Assembly: GCA_943787535.1 (NCBI GenBank)
Contig: CALSMU010000009.1
Span: forward strand, 124,001 to 188,000
Length of the DNA stretch: 64,000 nucleotides
Reading direction: 5' to 3'
Origin: an uncultured Flavobacteriales bacterium
GTDB lineage: Bacteria > Bacteroidota > Bacteroidia > Flavobacteriales_D > Parvicellaceae
Shown here: positions 52,730 through 62,383 of the stretch, piece after piece
How the letters are laid out: each line of letters begins with the position of its first letter
Position numbering within the stretch: the stretch's first letter is position 1
The notes under the pieces: generated by a model
What the model saw: only the letters and a program-made list of their open reading frames with translations
Told to the model about the DNA's origin: nothing
The model's database searches: none
Made by a program: the position numbers and the translations under genes

Positions 52730-55384
52730 ATGAATCTGAAAAACGGGATAGTTCTGATATGTAGCGGATTAATTGCAATTAGTTGCGCACAAAAGAAACA
52801 AACACAAGAAACATCAACTGTTGAAAACAGGATTGAGGAAGAGATCAAAGATCCAGCGGAGAGAAAGCATTATAATCCCTCAGAAAAACGTGTTAATGAT
52901 TTACTTCACACCAAACTAGAGGTTAGTTTTGACTGGCTAAATCGACAATTAAATGGTAAAGCGCTTTTAACTCTTAAGCCATACTTTTATAACACCGATT
53001 CTTTAACGCTAGATGCCAAAGCAATGAAAATCCATTCTGTTCGACAAAATGACGAAAAATCAATGGAATTGAAATATGTATATGATGGGCAGTATTTAAA
53101 AATTAAATTGCCAAAAGAATACAACCGCACAGAACAGTATAACATATATATTGAATATACCGCTAAGCCTGAAGAAGTGCAGCAAGAAGGAAGTAGCGCT
53201 ATCTCTGACGCGAAAGGACTTTATTTTATAAATCATGATGGAGCAGATAAAAACAAGCACATGGAAATATGGACGCAAGGAGAGACTGAAGCTAGTTCTG
53301 CATGGTTCCCTACTATTGATTCTCCAAATGAAAAAACTACCGAAGAAATTTATATTACAGTTCAAGATAAATATACAACACTTTCAAATGGGTTATTGCT
53401 TGAATCTACTCCAAATGAAAATGGAACAAGAACCGACCATTGGAAGATGGAGCAACCTCACTCTCCTTATTTATTTATGATGGCAATAGGTGAATTTGCG
53501 ATAGTTAAAGACACCTGGAAAAGGAAAGATAGTTCTGAAATAGAAGTTAATTATTACGTGGAGAAGAAGTTTGAGCCGCATGCAAGAGCAATATTTGGGA
53601 AAACGCCTAGAATGCTTGAACACTTTTCTGATTTATTAGGTGTTGAATATCCTTGGGGAAAATATAGCCAGGTAGTAGTTAGAGACTATGTTTCTGGGGC
53701 TATGGAAAATACTTCAGCAACTATTCACGGAGAGTTTTTATATCAAACCAAAAGAGAAATAATTGATGGAGGAAATGAGTCAATAATTGCACATGAGTTA
53801 TTTCACCATTGGTTTGGGGATTTAGTGACTTGTGAAAGTTGGGCTAATCTTCCGTTAAATGAGTCTTTTGCAAATTATAGCCAGTTTTTATGGGATGACT
53901 TTGAGTATGGAAGAATGGAAGCAGACATGAATGCCTATGGTGAAATGGAAGGTTATTTTTTATCTGCACAACAGGGAGGGCACGTAGATATGATACGATT
54001 TGATTACGAGAGCAAAGAAGATATGTTTGATGGACACTCATACAATAAGGGAGGTAGGATATTAAACATGTTAAGAGCCCATGTAGGAGATGAAGCATTT
54101 TTTGCATCACTTAAATTGTACCTGACTCAACACGCATTTAAAAATGCTGAAATACATGACTTAAGGCTGGCTTTTGAGGAGACCACAGGAGAGGATTTAA
54201 ATTGGTTTTTCGACCAGTGGTTTTTATCAAGTGGTCATCCGGTTTTAAAATATGAACAAGAATACAATGACTCTACCAAAAAATTGACAGTTTCAATCAC
54301 ACAAAAACAAGACACCGAAAAGTGGCCTGTTTATAAACTTCCTATTTACATAGACATCTATATTGGAGATAATTCTCGTAGAGAATTAGTTTGGGTTGAA
54401 GCCATTGAAAATACTTTTGAATTTAATGTAGCAGCTCAACCAAACTTAGTAAACATAGATGCTTTAAAAGTAACTTTAGCAAAAAAGACTGATAAAAAAC
54501 CGCTAGAGCAATGGGTGTATCAGCTGAACCATGCGGAGCTTTGGCTAGATAAGAAAGAAGCAATTGATAAATGTGGAAAAAGTAGCGATCCATCTGCTGT
54601 TGAGGCAATTATTAATGCGCTGAACCAGCCATTTTGGAACGTGAAAACAATGGCTATGGGTAAAATCAAAAAAGCGGTTAAAGCAAACCCAGAGGTTGTG
54701 AAAAATAACCTAATGAGACTTGCAACGAAAGACAAAAATCCCAAAGTGAGAGCAACAGCAATTAAAACATTGATGAAATATTTCTCTGACGATAAGTCCT
54801 TAATTAGCACTTATGAAGTGGGATTAAAAGACTCATCATATCGCGTAATGGGAACTGCTTTAGCAGGTGTAACATCCATTGATCCTGAAAAAGGGTTGAT
54901 TATGGCCAGATCAATGGAAGGCGAAGAAAGTGCCGCTGTAAATAATGCAATTGCTGCTATTTATGCTAAAAACGGAACGTTAGGTGAACATGCATTTTTC
55001 TTAAAAACGATTTCTGAATTGAACGGAATGAATAAGCTCGGATTCCTACAAAAATACAGTGAATATGTTCTAAGATTGCCAAATAACGAAATTGACAAAG
55101 CGATTATCGTTTATAAGAATATTGTGGAGACTGAATCTGTTTGGTTTGTTAAGTTATCAGGATACAATCTACTGGCTAGTGTCCAAAATTTTTATTCAAA
55201 AAGAGCCATGGAAATGTCTGCTAAAATAGAAAGCGCGCAAGCTGATGGCATATCGGAACAAGCGATTGAATTAGAGAAGAAAATGAATGTTTATAAGGCT
55301 CAAGACGCTAAAATAGCTGACGTATTAAATAAATTGAAGGCTAAGGAAACGGACCCAAATGTTAAGAAATATTTAGGGATGTAG
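52730..55384 (+). CDS. M1 family aminopeptidase lipoprotein with HEAT-like C-terminus
   Basis: ATG 52730 gives a lipoprotein signal (IVLICSGLIAISC); in-frame codons upstream are not used. The M1 domain shows the exopeptidase segment YVSGAMENTSATI (GxMEN), HELFHHWFGDLVTCESW (HExxH) with the third ligand in NESFANY, and the following Tyr region KGGRILNMLR. A C-terminal helical-repeat region follows (about 640-880; PEVVKNNLMRLATKDKNPKV, YRVMGTALAGV). The enzyme would remove N-terminal residues from peptides at the periplasm or cell surface. Confidence 0.93.
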   Translation: MNLKNGIVLICSGLIAISCAQKKQTQETSTVENRIEEEIKDPAERKHYNPSEKRVNDLLHTKLEVSFDWLNRQLNGKALLTLKPYFYNTDSLTLDAKAMKIHSVRQNDEKSMELKYVYDGQYLKIKLPKEYNRTEQYNIYIEYTAKPEEVQQEGSSAISDAKGLYFINHDGADKNKHMEIWTQGETEASSAWFPTIDSPNEKTTEEIYITVQDKYTTLSNGLLLESTPNENGTRTDHWKMEQPHSPYLFMMAIGEFAIVKDTWKRKDSSEIEVNYYVEKKFEPHARAIFGKTPRMLEHFSDLLGVEYPWGKYSQVVVRDYVSGAMENTSATIHGEFLYQTKREIIDGGNESIIAHELFHHWFGDLVTCESWANLPLNESFANYSQFLWDDFEYGRMEADMNAYGEMEGYFLSAQQGGHVDMIRFDYESKEDMFDGHSYNKGGRILNMLRAHVGDEAFFASLKLYLTQHAFKNAEIHDLRLAFEETTGEDLNWFFDQWFLSSGHPVLKYEQEYNDSTKKLTVSITQKQDTEKWPVYKLPIYIDIYIGDNSRRELVWVEAIENTFEFNVAAQPNLVNIDALKVTLAKKTDKKPLEQWVYQLNHAELWLDKKEAIDKCGKSSDPSAVEAIINALNQPFWNVKTMAMGKIKKAVKANPEVVKNNLMRLATKDKNPKVRATAIKTLMKYFSDDKSLISTYEVGLKDSSYRVMGTALAGVTSIDPEKGLIMARSMEGEESAAVNNAIAAIYAKNGTLGEHAFFLKTISELNGMNKLGFLQKYSEYVLRLPNNEIDKAIIVYKNIVETESVWFVKLSGYNLLASVQNFYSKRAMEMSAKIESAQADGISEQAIELEKKMNVYKAQDAKIADVLNKLKAKETDPNVKKYLGM

Positions 55385-55401
55385 CTCTAATAAGCTTAAG
55401 T

Positions 55402-56097
55402 ATGCAAATCACTACTCTTTCTTTGATTAAATATAATTCATTGCGCAATAAGTTTTGGGGCTTAAAAATGATGCAATTTGCACACAAAGAGTTAGTAAAT
55501 ACGAAAGGTCTTACCTTTTACCGACTTTTAGGAAGTGGAAGGGGAAAAGGCTTTAATCCATTTCCCGATTGGTCGGTTTACTGCCTTCTTCAAGTATGGG
55601 AATCGGAAGATGCGGCCCATGCTTTTTTTAAGTCTTCTGATTTAATTAAAAAATATACTGACCGCTCGGATGAGTTATTTTCACTTTACATGAAAAACAT
55701 TTCGGCAGGAGGAACCTGGGTTGGAAAAACTCCTTTTAAAAAGGGGGTAAACTTAGACCCTGAATTGCCAATTGCTGTAATTACTCGGGCTACAATTAAA
55801 TGGAATTGGCTTCTACGGTTTTGGAAATATGTTCCCACGTCACAAGAGGCTTTGATTGGAAATGAAGGGTTAGTCTATACCAAAGGTATTGGAGAGGTTC
55901 CAATAGTTCAAATGGCCACATTTAGCTTATGGAAAAACTTTGAAGCTGTGAAACAGTTTGCCTACAATAGCAAACAACATCAAGAGGCAATTAGAAGAAC
56001 ACGGAAGAACGAATGGTATAGAGAAGAGTTATTTGCACGTTTCCAGCCCTACAAATCTACTGGGACATGGGAAGGAAAAGATCTGTTGACCTTGTAA
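55402..56097 (+). CDS. CrtA-family (spheroidene monooxygenase-like) carotenoid oxygenase
   Basis: The 231-residue protein matches the CrtA family end to end: TFYRLLGSGRGKGF, PDWSVYCLLQVWES, AVITRATIKWNWLLRFWKYV, KGIGEVPIVQMATFSLWKN and RTRKNEWYREELFARFQP. CrtA enzymes of purple bacteria are 2-ketolases. A crtA-related gene of Flavobacterium P99-3 has been reported as a carotenoid 2-hydroxylase in myxol synthesis. Given the crt genes next door, 2-hydroxylation of a monocyclic carotenoid is the best guess. It starts 17 bp after the aminopeptidase gene and may be co-transcribed. Confidence 0.88.
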   Translation: MQITTLSLIKYNSLRNKFWGLKMMQFAHKELVNTKGLTFYRLLGSGRGKGFNPFPDWSVYCLLQVWESEDAAHAFFKSSDLIKKYTDRSDELFSLYMKNISAGGTWVGKTPFKKGVNLDPELPIAVITRATIKWNWLLRFWKYVPTSQEALIGNEGLVYTKGIGEVPIVQMATFSLWKNFEAVKQFAYNSKQHQEAIRRTRKNEWYREELFARFQPYKSTGTWEGKDLLTL

Positions 56098-56124
56098 GAA
56101 CCAAATATTCAGTATCAACAGAAG

Positions 56125-57051
56125 CTATTGAGGAGATGCAATAACTGTCATAATTCCAAGAGAGGATCTTTTCTTTATCCATTTTTTTGGTGCAAATAAT
56201 ATCATCCCAAAAACAAATTTCCAAAATTCATCTTCCATGTTTTTATTCCATTTAATACCTTTTTGTTCCATTTTACTCATCCATTGCAGCAGATAAGGAT
56301 CCATGGTACCATAAGTCTCCAGCTCAGAAACTTTCCACCCACTTTTTTGAAGCAACAATGTTACATTCTTTGGAGAGAACAAAGAAAGATGTCGAGGCGT
56401 ATGCCAACCAGCCCAATTTTCACCGTATTTTTTTCTGCTAGATGAATCAAAATTTGGAATTTCAATAATCAGCTTAGTAGATGGTTTCGCAATGGACTTT
56501 AGGTAGCTGAGATTTTCAAGTGGAGAATAGTCATGCTCCAAATAATGCCACATAGTAATTACGTCAGGCTGAATGTTTATTAAATCTTTAACTTCCGCTA
56601 CGCGTAAATCAATTTCGGAAAAATGTGCCTCTTCACCTTTCCAACCCTCGTCACTAAAGTCGATGCCTAAAGTACGGCAATTTAACTGTTGATGGCAAAC
56701 CTTTAAGAAGCTTGGCTTACCGCAGCCAATATCCAAAAGCAACGAATCTGAATCAATTTGATGAGCCTGCTTTACTCTCTTTAGCCGTTTTAAGTCTAAT
56801 TTTTGCTGGCTGTTCTCTACCATTTTCTCAAATTTCCCCCATGCTTTCGCTCCTCTGTATGGCAAATAATACGATGTATAGTACTTTTTTAATTCATTTA
56901 AAGGGACCCGAGGATTTAAGAAAACCAACTGACATTTTGTGCATTGATCAAAATTGAACAACTCGTTATCAGGGTGCATCTGAGCCATAGTTTGTATAAA
57001 AGAGCTAATGGAAGTAGAGTTGCAAATAGGACAATTAGTAAGACAATGCAT
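56125..57051 (-). CDS. Class I SAM-dependent methyltransferase with N-terminal zinc site
   Basis: Start 57051 (MHCLTNCPICNS) places the cysteine pairs CPIC and CTKC near the N-terminus, a zinc-binding motif found in a group of sugar or natural-product methyltransferases. The SAM-binding motif is LLLDIGCGKPSFLK, followed by VITMWHYLEHDYSPLENL and FSPKNVTLLLQKSG. A longer in-frame start would add 33 residues of no clear origin. It lies in antisense between crtA-like and crtD. A carotenoid or glycan methylation role is possible, unproven. Confidence 0.87.
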   Translation of the reverse strand: MHCLTNCPICNSTSISSFIQTMAQMHPDNELFNFDQCTKCQLVFLNPRVPLNELKKYYTSYYLPYRGAKAWGKFEKMVENSQQKLDLKRLKRVKQAHQIDSDSLLLDIGCGKPSFLKVCHQQLNCRTLGIDFSDEGWKGEEAHFSEIDLRVAEVKDLINIQPDVITMWHYLEHDYSPLENLSYLKSIAKPSTKLIIEIPNFDSSSRKKYGENWAGWHTPRHLSLFSPKNVTLLLQKSGWKVSELETYGTMDPYLLQWMSKMEQKGIKWNKNMEDEFWKFVFGMILFAPKKWIKKRSSLGIMTVIASPQ

Positions 57052-57202
57052 GATGCTAAGATAGCTATTCCTTAGAATCCCTGACGAAATTCCGAGTTCA
57101 TTTGAATAAGCTTTTAACTGAAGAGTAGAAAAACAAAAATCAAGACACATATTAGAAATCTTTTCATGAAATTTACACAGACAAATTCAATCCTTTAGGA
57201 AT

Positions 57203-58705
57203 ATGGTAAATGCACTATCTGAAAAGAAAAGTCACAAAAAGAAGGCAATAGTTATAGGTGCTGGTATTGCAGGAATATCTTCGGCTATTCGACTGCAAAA
57301 TGCCGGGTTTGAAGTGTCTGTTTTTGAAATGAATGACTACCCAGGTGGAAAATTAACAGCATTTTCGGAAAAGGGATATCGCTTTGACATGGGTCCTTCT
57401 TTGTTTACAATGCCTCACTTTGTCGATGAATTATTTACTGTTTCAAAGAAAAAAGCTGAAGATTATTTTTCCTATAAGCGAAAAGATACTGTTTGTCATT
57501 ATTTTTACCAAGACGGAACGACTTTTCAGGCAGCCTCTAAAGAAAAGGAATTTGCATCAAAAGCAGCTAGCACTTTTGATGTAGCAGAAGAAGATGTTTT
57601 GAATTACTTTAAAAAAAGTAAAAAGAAATACGACTTAACTTCTTCGTTATTTCTAGAAAATTCATTACATAAATTATCTACTTATCTAACAAAGAATACT
57701 TTAAACGCTATTTTTAAAGTAAGAAGTTTAGATATTAATACAAGTTTACACGCTTATAATGCTAAGACTTTTAAAGATCCAAAACTGGTTCAGCTCTTTG
57801 ATAGATTTGCAACATATAATGGTTCATCACCATATGAAACACCTGGTATTATGTCTATGATTCCGCATCTAGAGCAATACTACGGAACGTTTTTTCCAGA
57901 AGGAGGAATGCACAGCATTACAAAAAGCATCTATCAATTAGCGCTTGATTTAGGTATTGAATTTCATTTTAATTCAAAAGTTGAAAAAATAATTGTTCAG
58001 AAGAAAAAAGCAGTTGGAATTTTTTGTAATAACAAAGAATATTTAGCAGATTATATAATTTCCAATAGTGATGTAGTTACTACTTATAGAAATTTATTGA
58101 AAGGTCAAAAGTCACCAGAAAAAACATTACAACAGCCCAGATCTAGTTCAGCATTAATTTTTTACTGGGGGATAAAAAAAGAATTTCCAACATTAGATTT
58201 ACACAACATTTTCTTTTCTGAAGATTACAAAGAAGAATTTGAGCATATTTTTGAAAAAAATAATGTCTACAAAGACCCTACTGTTTATATTAATATTACT
58301 TCAAAAGAAAACAAGGATGACGCACCTAAAGGCTGTGAAAACTGGTTTGTTATGGTTAATGTTCCTAGTAATACGGGGCAAGATTGGGATCGTATAATAG
58401 AAAAAACGAGGGTTGCGATTCTTAGAAAGCTTTCAGCTTCTCTTTCCGGAAATATGGAAGATTTAATAGAATTTGAAACAGTCCTGGATCCAAGGTTAAT
58501 AGAGTCTAAAACAATGTCATATCAAGGAGCGTTATATGGAGCTTCTAGTAATAATAAGTTTGCGGCATTTTTGAGACACCCCAATTTTAGTCAAAAAATT
58601 TCAAATTTATACTTTTGTGGAGGAAGTGTGCATCCAGGTGGAGGTATTCCCCTTTGTTTACTTTCTGGAAAAATTGTTTCTGAATTAATTTTAAAAGACC
58701 CATGA
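57203..58705 (+). CDS. CrtI-type carotenoid desaturase, probably CrtD (1-hydroxycarotenoid 3,4-desaturase)
   Basis: The 500-residue FAD protein has GAGIAGISSAIRLQNAGFEV, PGGKLTAFSEKGYRFDMGPSL, a catalytic core and the C-terminal LYFCGGSVHPGGGIPLCLLS. A second CrtI-like gene (62367) is the one next to crtB and is taken as crtI. This one is translationally coupled to the CruF-like gene (ATGA at 58702), so CrtD, which desaturates the 3,4 bond after 1-hydroxylation, is the likelier role. The sequences alone do not settle which of the two desaturases is which. Confidence 0.85.
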   Translation: MVNALSEKKSHKKKAIVIGAGIAGISSAIRLQNAGFEVSVFEMNDYPGGKLTAFSEKGYRFDMGPSLFTMPHFVDELFTVSKKKAEDYFSYKRKDTVCHYFYQDGTTFQAASKEKEFASKAASTFDVAEEDVLNYFKKSKKKYDLTSSLFLENSLHKLSTYLTKNTLNAIFKVRSLDINTSLHAYNAKTFKDPKLVQLFDRFATYNGSSPYETPGIMSMIPHLEQYYGTFFPEGGMHSITKSIYQLALDLGIEFHFNSKVEKIIVQKKKAVGIFCNNKEYLADYIISNSDVVTTYRNLLKGQKSPEKTLQQPRSSSALIFYWGIKKEFPTLDLHNIFFSEDYKEEFEHIFEKNNVYKDPTVYINITSKENKDDAPKGCENWFVMVNVPSNTGQDWDRIIEKTRVAILRKLSASLSGNMEDLIEFETVLDPRLIESKTMSYQGALYGASSNNKFAAFLRHPNFSQKISNLYFCGGSVHPGGGIPLCLLSGKIVSELILKDP

Positions 58706-59331
58706 TAGCAAAAAACAAAATATTCATCTCAATTTTTATTATTTGGCTCTTTAATATTTCTGGAATTATAGGTATATTGTCTTCCTATTCTTCGTGGTTT
58801 TTAGGATATACATCTTTAAACTTATTAATCTATATAGTTCTTATAATTTGGAATTTAGAACATTTATCTAAGAAATTATTAATCGCCTTTTCGATACCTT
58901 TTTTTATCGGCTTCTTCACGGAATATTTAGGAGTTAATCATGGGTTGTTGTTTGGAACTTATTCATATGGAAATAATTTAGGTGTTAAAATTTGGGGAGT
59001 TCCTTTGATGATTTGCGTAAATTGGGCATTGCTAACATTTATTACTGCTGATTTGAGCAGGGTGATTCATAAAAACATTATTATTCGTTCCTTATTAGGA
59101 GGTTTACTTATGATGATTTTAGATGTGATTATAGAGGTGTCCGCTCCAAGATTTGACTTTTGGCAATTTGAAAACAATGCTGTGCCGTTAAAAAATTACA
59201 TTGCTTGGTTCATTATAGGTAGTATAGCACATTTTTTATATAACCAAATATCCTTAAAAACCCATGTGAAATTATCGATCCACATATTGGTTGCGATAAC
59301 ATTTTTCTTTGTTTGTTTTTTATTCTTTTGA
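58702..59331 (+). CDS. CruF-like carotenoid 1,2-hydratase (membrane)
   Basis: The 209-residue polytopic membrane protein (about seven segments) has the CruF/DUF422 features: TEYLGVNHGLLFGTYSYGN, LGVKIWGVPLMICVNWALL, and DVIIEVSAPRFDFWQF with NYIAWFIIGSIAH. The family adds water across the 1,2 double bond of the acyclic end. It overlaps the previous gene by 4 bp and shares one base with the next start. Position between crtD and crtY fits the pathway to myxol/saproxanthin-type carotenoids. Confidence 0.85.
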   Translation: MIAKNKIFISIFIIWLFNISGIIGILSSYSSWFLGYTSLNLLIYIVLIIWNLEHLSKKLLIAFSIPFFIGFFTEYLGVNHGLLFGTYSYGNNLGVKIWGVPLMICVNWALLTFITADLSRVIHKNIIIRSLLGGLLMMILDVIIEVSAPRFDFWQFENNAVPLKNYIAWFIIGSIAHFLYNQISLKTHVKLSIHILVAITFFFVCFLFF

Positions 59332-60476
59332 TGAAACAATATGATTACATAATATTAGGAGCTGGTGCCTCAGGCTTAATGCTTGCATTTAGAATGTCTC
59401 AAGATAGCTTTTTCGATGAAAAATCGATTTTAATTATTGATCAAGAAAAAGATAAAGGCAACGATAGGACATGGTGCTACTGGGAAGATGGTTGTGGAGA
59501 ATGGGACGATTTATTAACTAAAACATGGCCTAAAGTCTTTTTTGGTTGTGAAGCGTTTTCGAAAACAATTACTATCACTCCTTGTAGTTATAAAATGATT
59601 AGAAGCGAAAAATTCTATGATAATCTTTGGAGCAGTATCGACCTAAAAACAAATATTACCTTTATTGAAGACAGTGTTACAAAATATTCAGAAGTGGATA
59701 AGGGAGTAACTATTGACACAAATAAATCAACCTATTTTGGGTTGAAGCTTCTAAATAGCATTCCGAATAAAACGGTATACGAAACGCAACAAAAATATCC
59801 GGTTCTTCAACAACATTTTATGGGGTGGTTTGTAAAAACAAAAACAGATTGCTTTGATGATTCGGTTGCTAGTTTTATGGATTTCAATATCCCACAGAAT
59901 GGCAACACCCGTTTTATGTACGTATTGCCAATCGATAAAAATATGGCGCTATTTGAATATACTTTATTTTCAAAAGACTTATTAAAACATTCCGAATACG
60001 AAGACGCGATTAAAGATTATTTAAAACAGAAAAAGATTACCGATTTTGAGATTTTAGAAAAGGAAATTGGATCGATACCTATGACCTCTTTTAAATTTGA
60101 AGAATTGAACTCAAAAAGCATTTTAAATATTGGCACTGCAGGTGGTTGGACTAAAGCAAGTACAGGTTATACTTTTAATAATACTTCGAAAAAAACGAAA
60201 GATTTAGTGGCCTTTTTAAAAACTGAAAATGATTTGACTCAATTTTCAAAAAGAACAAAATTCTGGTTTTATGACTTGCTTTTTTTAGATGTTCTGGCTA
60301 ATAATAATGAAAAAGGTTCAACCGTATTTGCATCCATGTTTAAAAAGGTGAATGCTAACACTATATTGAAGTTTCTGGATGAAGAATCTACTTTTTCGCA
60401 GGAATTGAAAATCATGTTATCAGTATCTCCAAAACTGTTTCTATCTGCAGTATTTAAGCGAATCTTTAAATCTTAA
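59331..60476 (+). CDS. crtY: Lycopene cyclase, CrtY type
   Basis: The 381-residue protein has the N-terminal FAD motif ILGAGASGLMLAFRM, the DRTWCYWE signature of lycopene beta-cyclases, LNSIPNKTV, MGWFVKTK, FMDFNIPQ, FMYVLPIDKNMALFEYT, IGSIPMT and GTAGGWTKASTGYTF. Start 59331 (MKQYDYIILG) overlaps the CruF stop by one base. The enzyme cyclises one end (or both) of lycopene; with a CruF hydratase present, a monocyclic product is expected. Convergent with crtZ, 100 bp between stops. Confidence 0.93.
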   Translation: MKQYDYIILGAGASGLMLAFRMSQDSFFDEKSILIIDQEKDKGNDRTWCYWEDGCGEWDDLLTKTWPKVFFGCEAFSKTITITPCSYKMIRSEKFYDNLWSSIDLKTNITFIEDSVTKYSEVDKGVTIDTNKSTYFGLKLLNSIPNKTVYETQQKYPVLQQHFMGWFVKTKTDCFDDSVASFMDFNIPQNGNTRFMYVLPIDKNMALFEYTLFSKDLLKHSEYEDAIKDYLKQKKITDFEILEKEIGSIPMTSFKFEELNSKSILNIGTAGGWTKASTGYTFNNTSKKTKDLVAFLKTENDLTQFSKRTKFWFYDLLFLDVLANNNEKGSTVFASMFKKVNANTILKFLDEESTFSQELKIMLSVSPKLFLSAVFKRIFKS

Positions 60477-60576
60477 CAAATTTGGGGAAAATGTAGGCAT
60501 ATTCAATAAGGGTTTGAAAAATTACTATGCTTACCATATATGCACCCTGCAAAAAGGGTCCTGTTAGAGCCTGCGT

Positions 60577-61041
60577 TCAGTGTTTTTTTAAAGCTTTACT
60601 GCTTTTATATTTTATTAATAAAAGCATTCCAAAGGATTCGCCACCTGATTTTGCTAGACTCTTATGATGTACTTTGTGTGCGCGCCTTAAATTGAGTAAA
60701 TACGGATTAGTTGTATTTCTCAACACTTTAATTCGCTGATGAATAAATAAGTCGTGTATAAAAAAATAGGCAGCACCATAAAAGGTGATGCCCAATCCTA
60801 TCCAAAAATAGGGAGCAGTAATGTCATTTAACCCATAAAAAATATTTAAAAATCCAGGAATTGCAAAAATTAAAAAAAAGTAATCATTTTTCTCAAAAGG
60901 TGTTTTGTTTGAATGGTCATGGTGGTCCTTATGTAACTTCCATAAAAAACCATGCATAACATATTTATGCGTAAACCAAGCAACTAGCTCCATAAGAAGA
61001 AAAACGAATAACGTAATTATTAATCCAAAAGTGTAAATCAT
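60577..61041 (-). CDS. crtZ: Beta-carotene hydroxylase
   Basis: The 154-residue membrane protein has the histidine clusters of the CrtZ di-iron hydroxylases: THKYVMHG, HKDHHDHS, HDLFIHQR and HKVHHKS. It adds a 3-hydroxyl to the beta ring. Last gene of the minus-strand run crtI-crtB-unknown-crtZ; its start overlaps the unknown gene stop by 4 bp (ATGA, 61038-61041). Confidence 0.94.
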   Translation of the reverse strand: MIYTFGLIITLFVFLLMELVAWFTHKYVMHGFLWKLHKDHHDHSNKTPFEKNDYFFLIFAIPGFLNIFYGLNDITAPYFWIGLGITFYGAAYFFIHDLFIHQRIKVLRNTTNPYLLNLRRAHKVHHKSLAKSGGESFGMLLLIKYKSSKALKKH

Positions 61042-61550
61042 TTGCTGTTTTTTAACCGACTAAGTTCCGCTTCGGTTAGTTTAACTTCTTTTTCTAACAT
61101 ATAATTTATAATCTTTTGCTTTAGGTCATTATCTCGCATTGTCGGAATAGACTTCATTAGATACCGTTTGTCATTTTCTAAATTCCTTTTGTAGGATAGG
61201 AAGCTGGGAGTATCATTTTGAACACAAAACCGCATGAATTTGAGTTCTACATTATTTGGATCATTTGATATAGCTGATTCCAAGAAATTCTTTCCTTTTG
61301 TAAAATACTCCATTTTATAGTTTGGAAGCCAGGCATATTTAGCTTTCAACATGAACGACATACCAATGTATCCTAAAATAGTGTTGTCGGGGTTACTATA
61401 TTTAACTAAAATGTTTTCAAACTCCTTAAACTTCTCCTCACTCTCGATTGCAAGGTAATAATATTTACGAACCTTCAGTAAATCATCCCCCTTTGGAAAA
61501 ACAGTACTTGTAGATGAGATAAAAATCATTAGGCAAAGCAAAATCTTCAT
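61038..61550 (-). CDS. Secreted helical protein of unknown function inside the carotenoid operon
   Basis: The 170-residue product has a signal peptide (MKILLCLMIFISSTSTVFP) and looks helical (KYYYLAIESEEKFKEFENIL, KGKNFLESAISNDPNNVELKFM, a TPR-like stretch). It overlaps crtZ and crtB by 4 bp on both sides (ATGA overlaps), so it is made with the enzymes. It has no oxygenase or transferase motif. An accessory envelope role, such as pigment localisation or complex support, is only a guess. Confidence 0.75.
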   Translation of the reverse strand: MKILLCLMIFISSTSTVFPKGDDLLKVRKYYYLAIESEEKFKEFENILVKYSNPDNTILGYIGMSFMLKAKYAWLPNYKMEYFTKGKNFLESAISNDPNNVELKFMRFCVQNDTPSFLSYKRNLENDKRYLMKSIPTMRDNDLKQKIINYMLEKEVKLTEAELSRLKNSK

Positions 61551-62383
61551 AGTAAATTAGTTTGATGTTTTGCAAAAGATTGCAACATTAAGATAAATTT
61601 TTGACCGTTTGGAATTCGAATTCTTTCGGCTATAATGTTCTCAGATGAGACTCCTTTAATCTTTCTGAAGAGTCTTAAATAATAATAGTAAGCTAAATAG
61701 ACTCCGCCTCTTGATGAGGATGGCAACTGCTTAATTCCAATTAAAGCTTCTCTGAAGTCTTTTTCAATATCTTTTTCGATTTCAACCTTATCTGAATCAG
61801 AAAAATTATTGAAATCTACATCAGGGAAATAGGTCCTCCCTAAATCCATAAAATCCATTTGAGCATCTCGTAAGAAGTTTACTTTTTGAAATGCTGAACC
61901 CAGCTTTTGTGCCGAGGGCTTTAGCTTTTCATAAAGGTCCTTATTTCCTTCTGTAAAAACGTGAAGGCACATTAATCCTACAACTTCAGCGGAACCCAAA
62001 ATATATTTTTCATAGTAAGCTTGGTCCGAAACTTCCGGATTCAGATCCATTTTCATACTCTCTAAAAATGTTTCGATTAAATTCCATTCAATATTGTATT
62101 GATTAACTGTCTCTTGGAAAGAGTTTAAAATTGGGTTAAGGCTAATGCCTTGATCAATTGCTTCAATAGTGTCAAGACGAAATTTTTCCAATAAATTTGC
62201 TTTGTCATACCCATGAAAACTATCGACAATTTCATCTGCGAAACGAACGAATCCGTAAATATTGTAAATTGGTGTTCGAATCGATTTATCGAGAAATTTA
62301 ATCCCCAAAGAAAAGCTCGTACTGTAAGTATTCGTAACAAGCTTACTAGATTTTACTGATATTTGATCAAATAACTGCTTCAT
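61547..62383 (-). CDS. crtB: Phytoene synthase
   Basis: The 278-residue enzyme joins two geranylgeranyl diphosphates. It has the first Asp motif FVRFADEIVDSFHGYD and the second NFLRDAQMDFMDLGRTYFPD, with YCYYSA-like VYLAYYYYLRLFRKI. It overlaps crtI by 17 bp and the unknown gene by 4 bp, so it is in one operon with both. Confidence 0.95.
   Translation of the reverse strand: MKQLFDQISVKSSKLVTNTYSTSFSLGIKFLDKSIRTPIYNIYGFVRFADEIVDSFHGYDKANLLEKFRLDTIEAIDQGISLNPILNSFQETVNQYNIEWNLIETFLESMKMDLNPEVSDQAYYEKYILGSAEVVGLMCLHVFTEGNKDLYEKLKPSAQKLGSAFQKVNFLRDAQMDFMDLGRTYFPDVDFNNFSDSDKVEIEKDIEKDFREALIGIKQLPSSSRGGVYLAYYYYLRLFRKIKGVSSENIIAERIRIPNGQKFILMLQSFAKHQTNLL

Noticed and set aside
60477-60576. ACCCT...AGGGT hairpin between crtY and crtZ as a bidirectional terminator
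   Set aside because: The stem is only 5-6 bp and no T-run follows in either direction.
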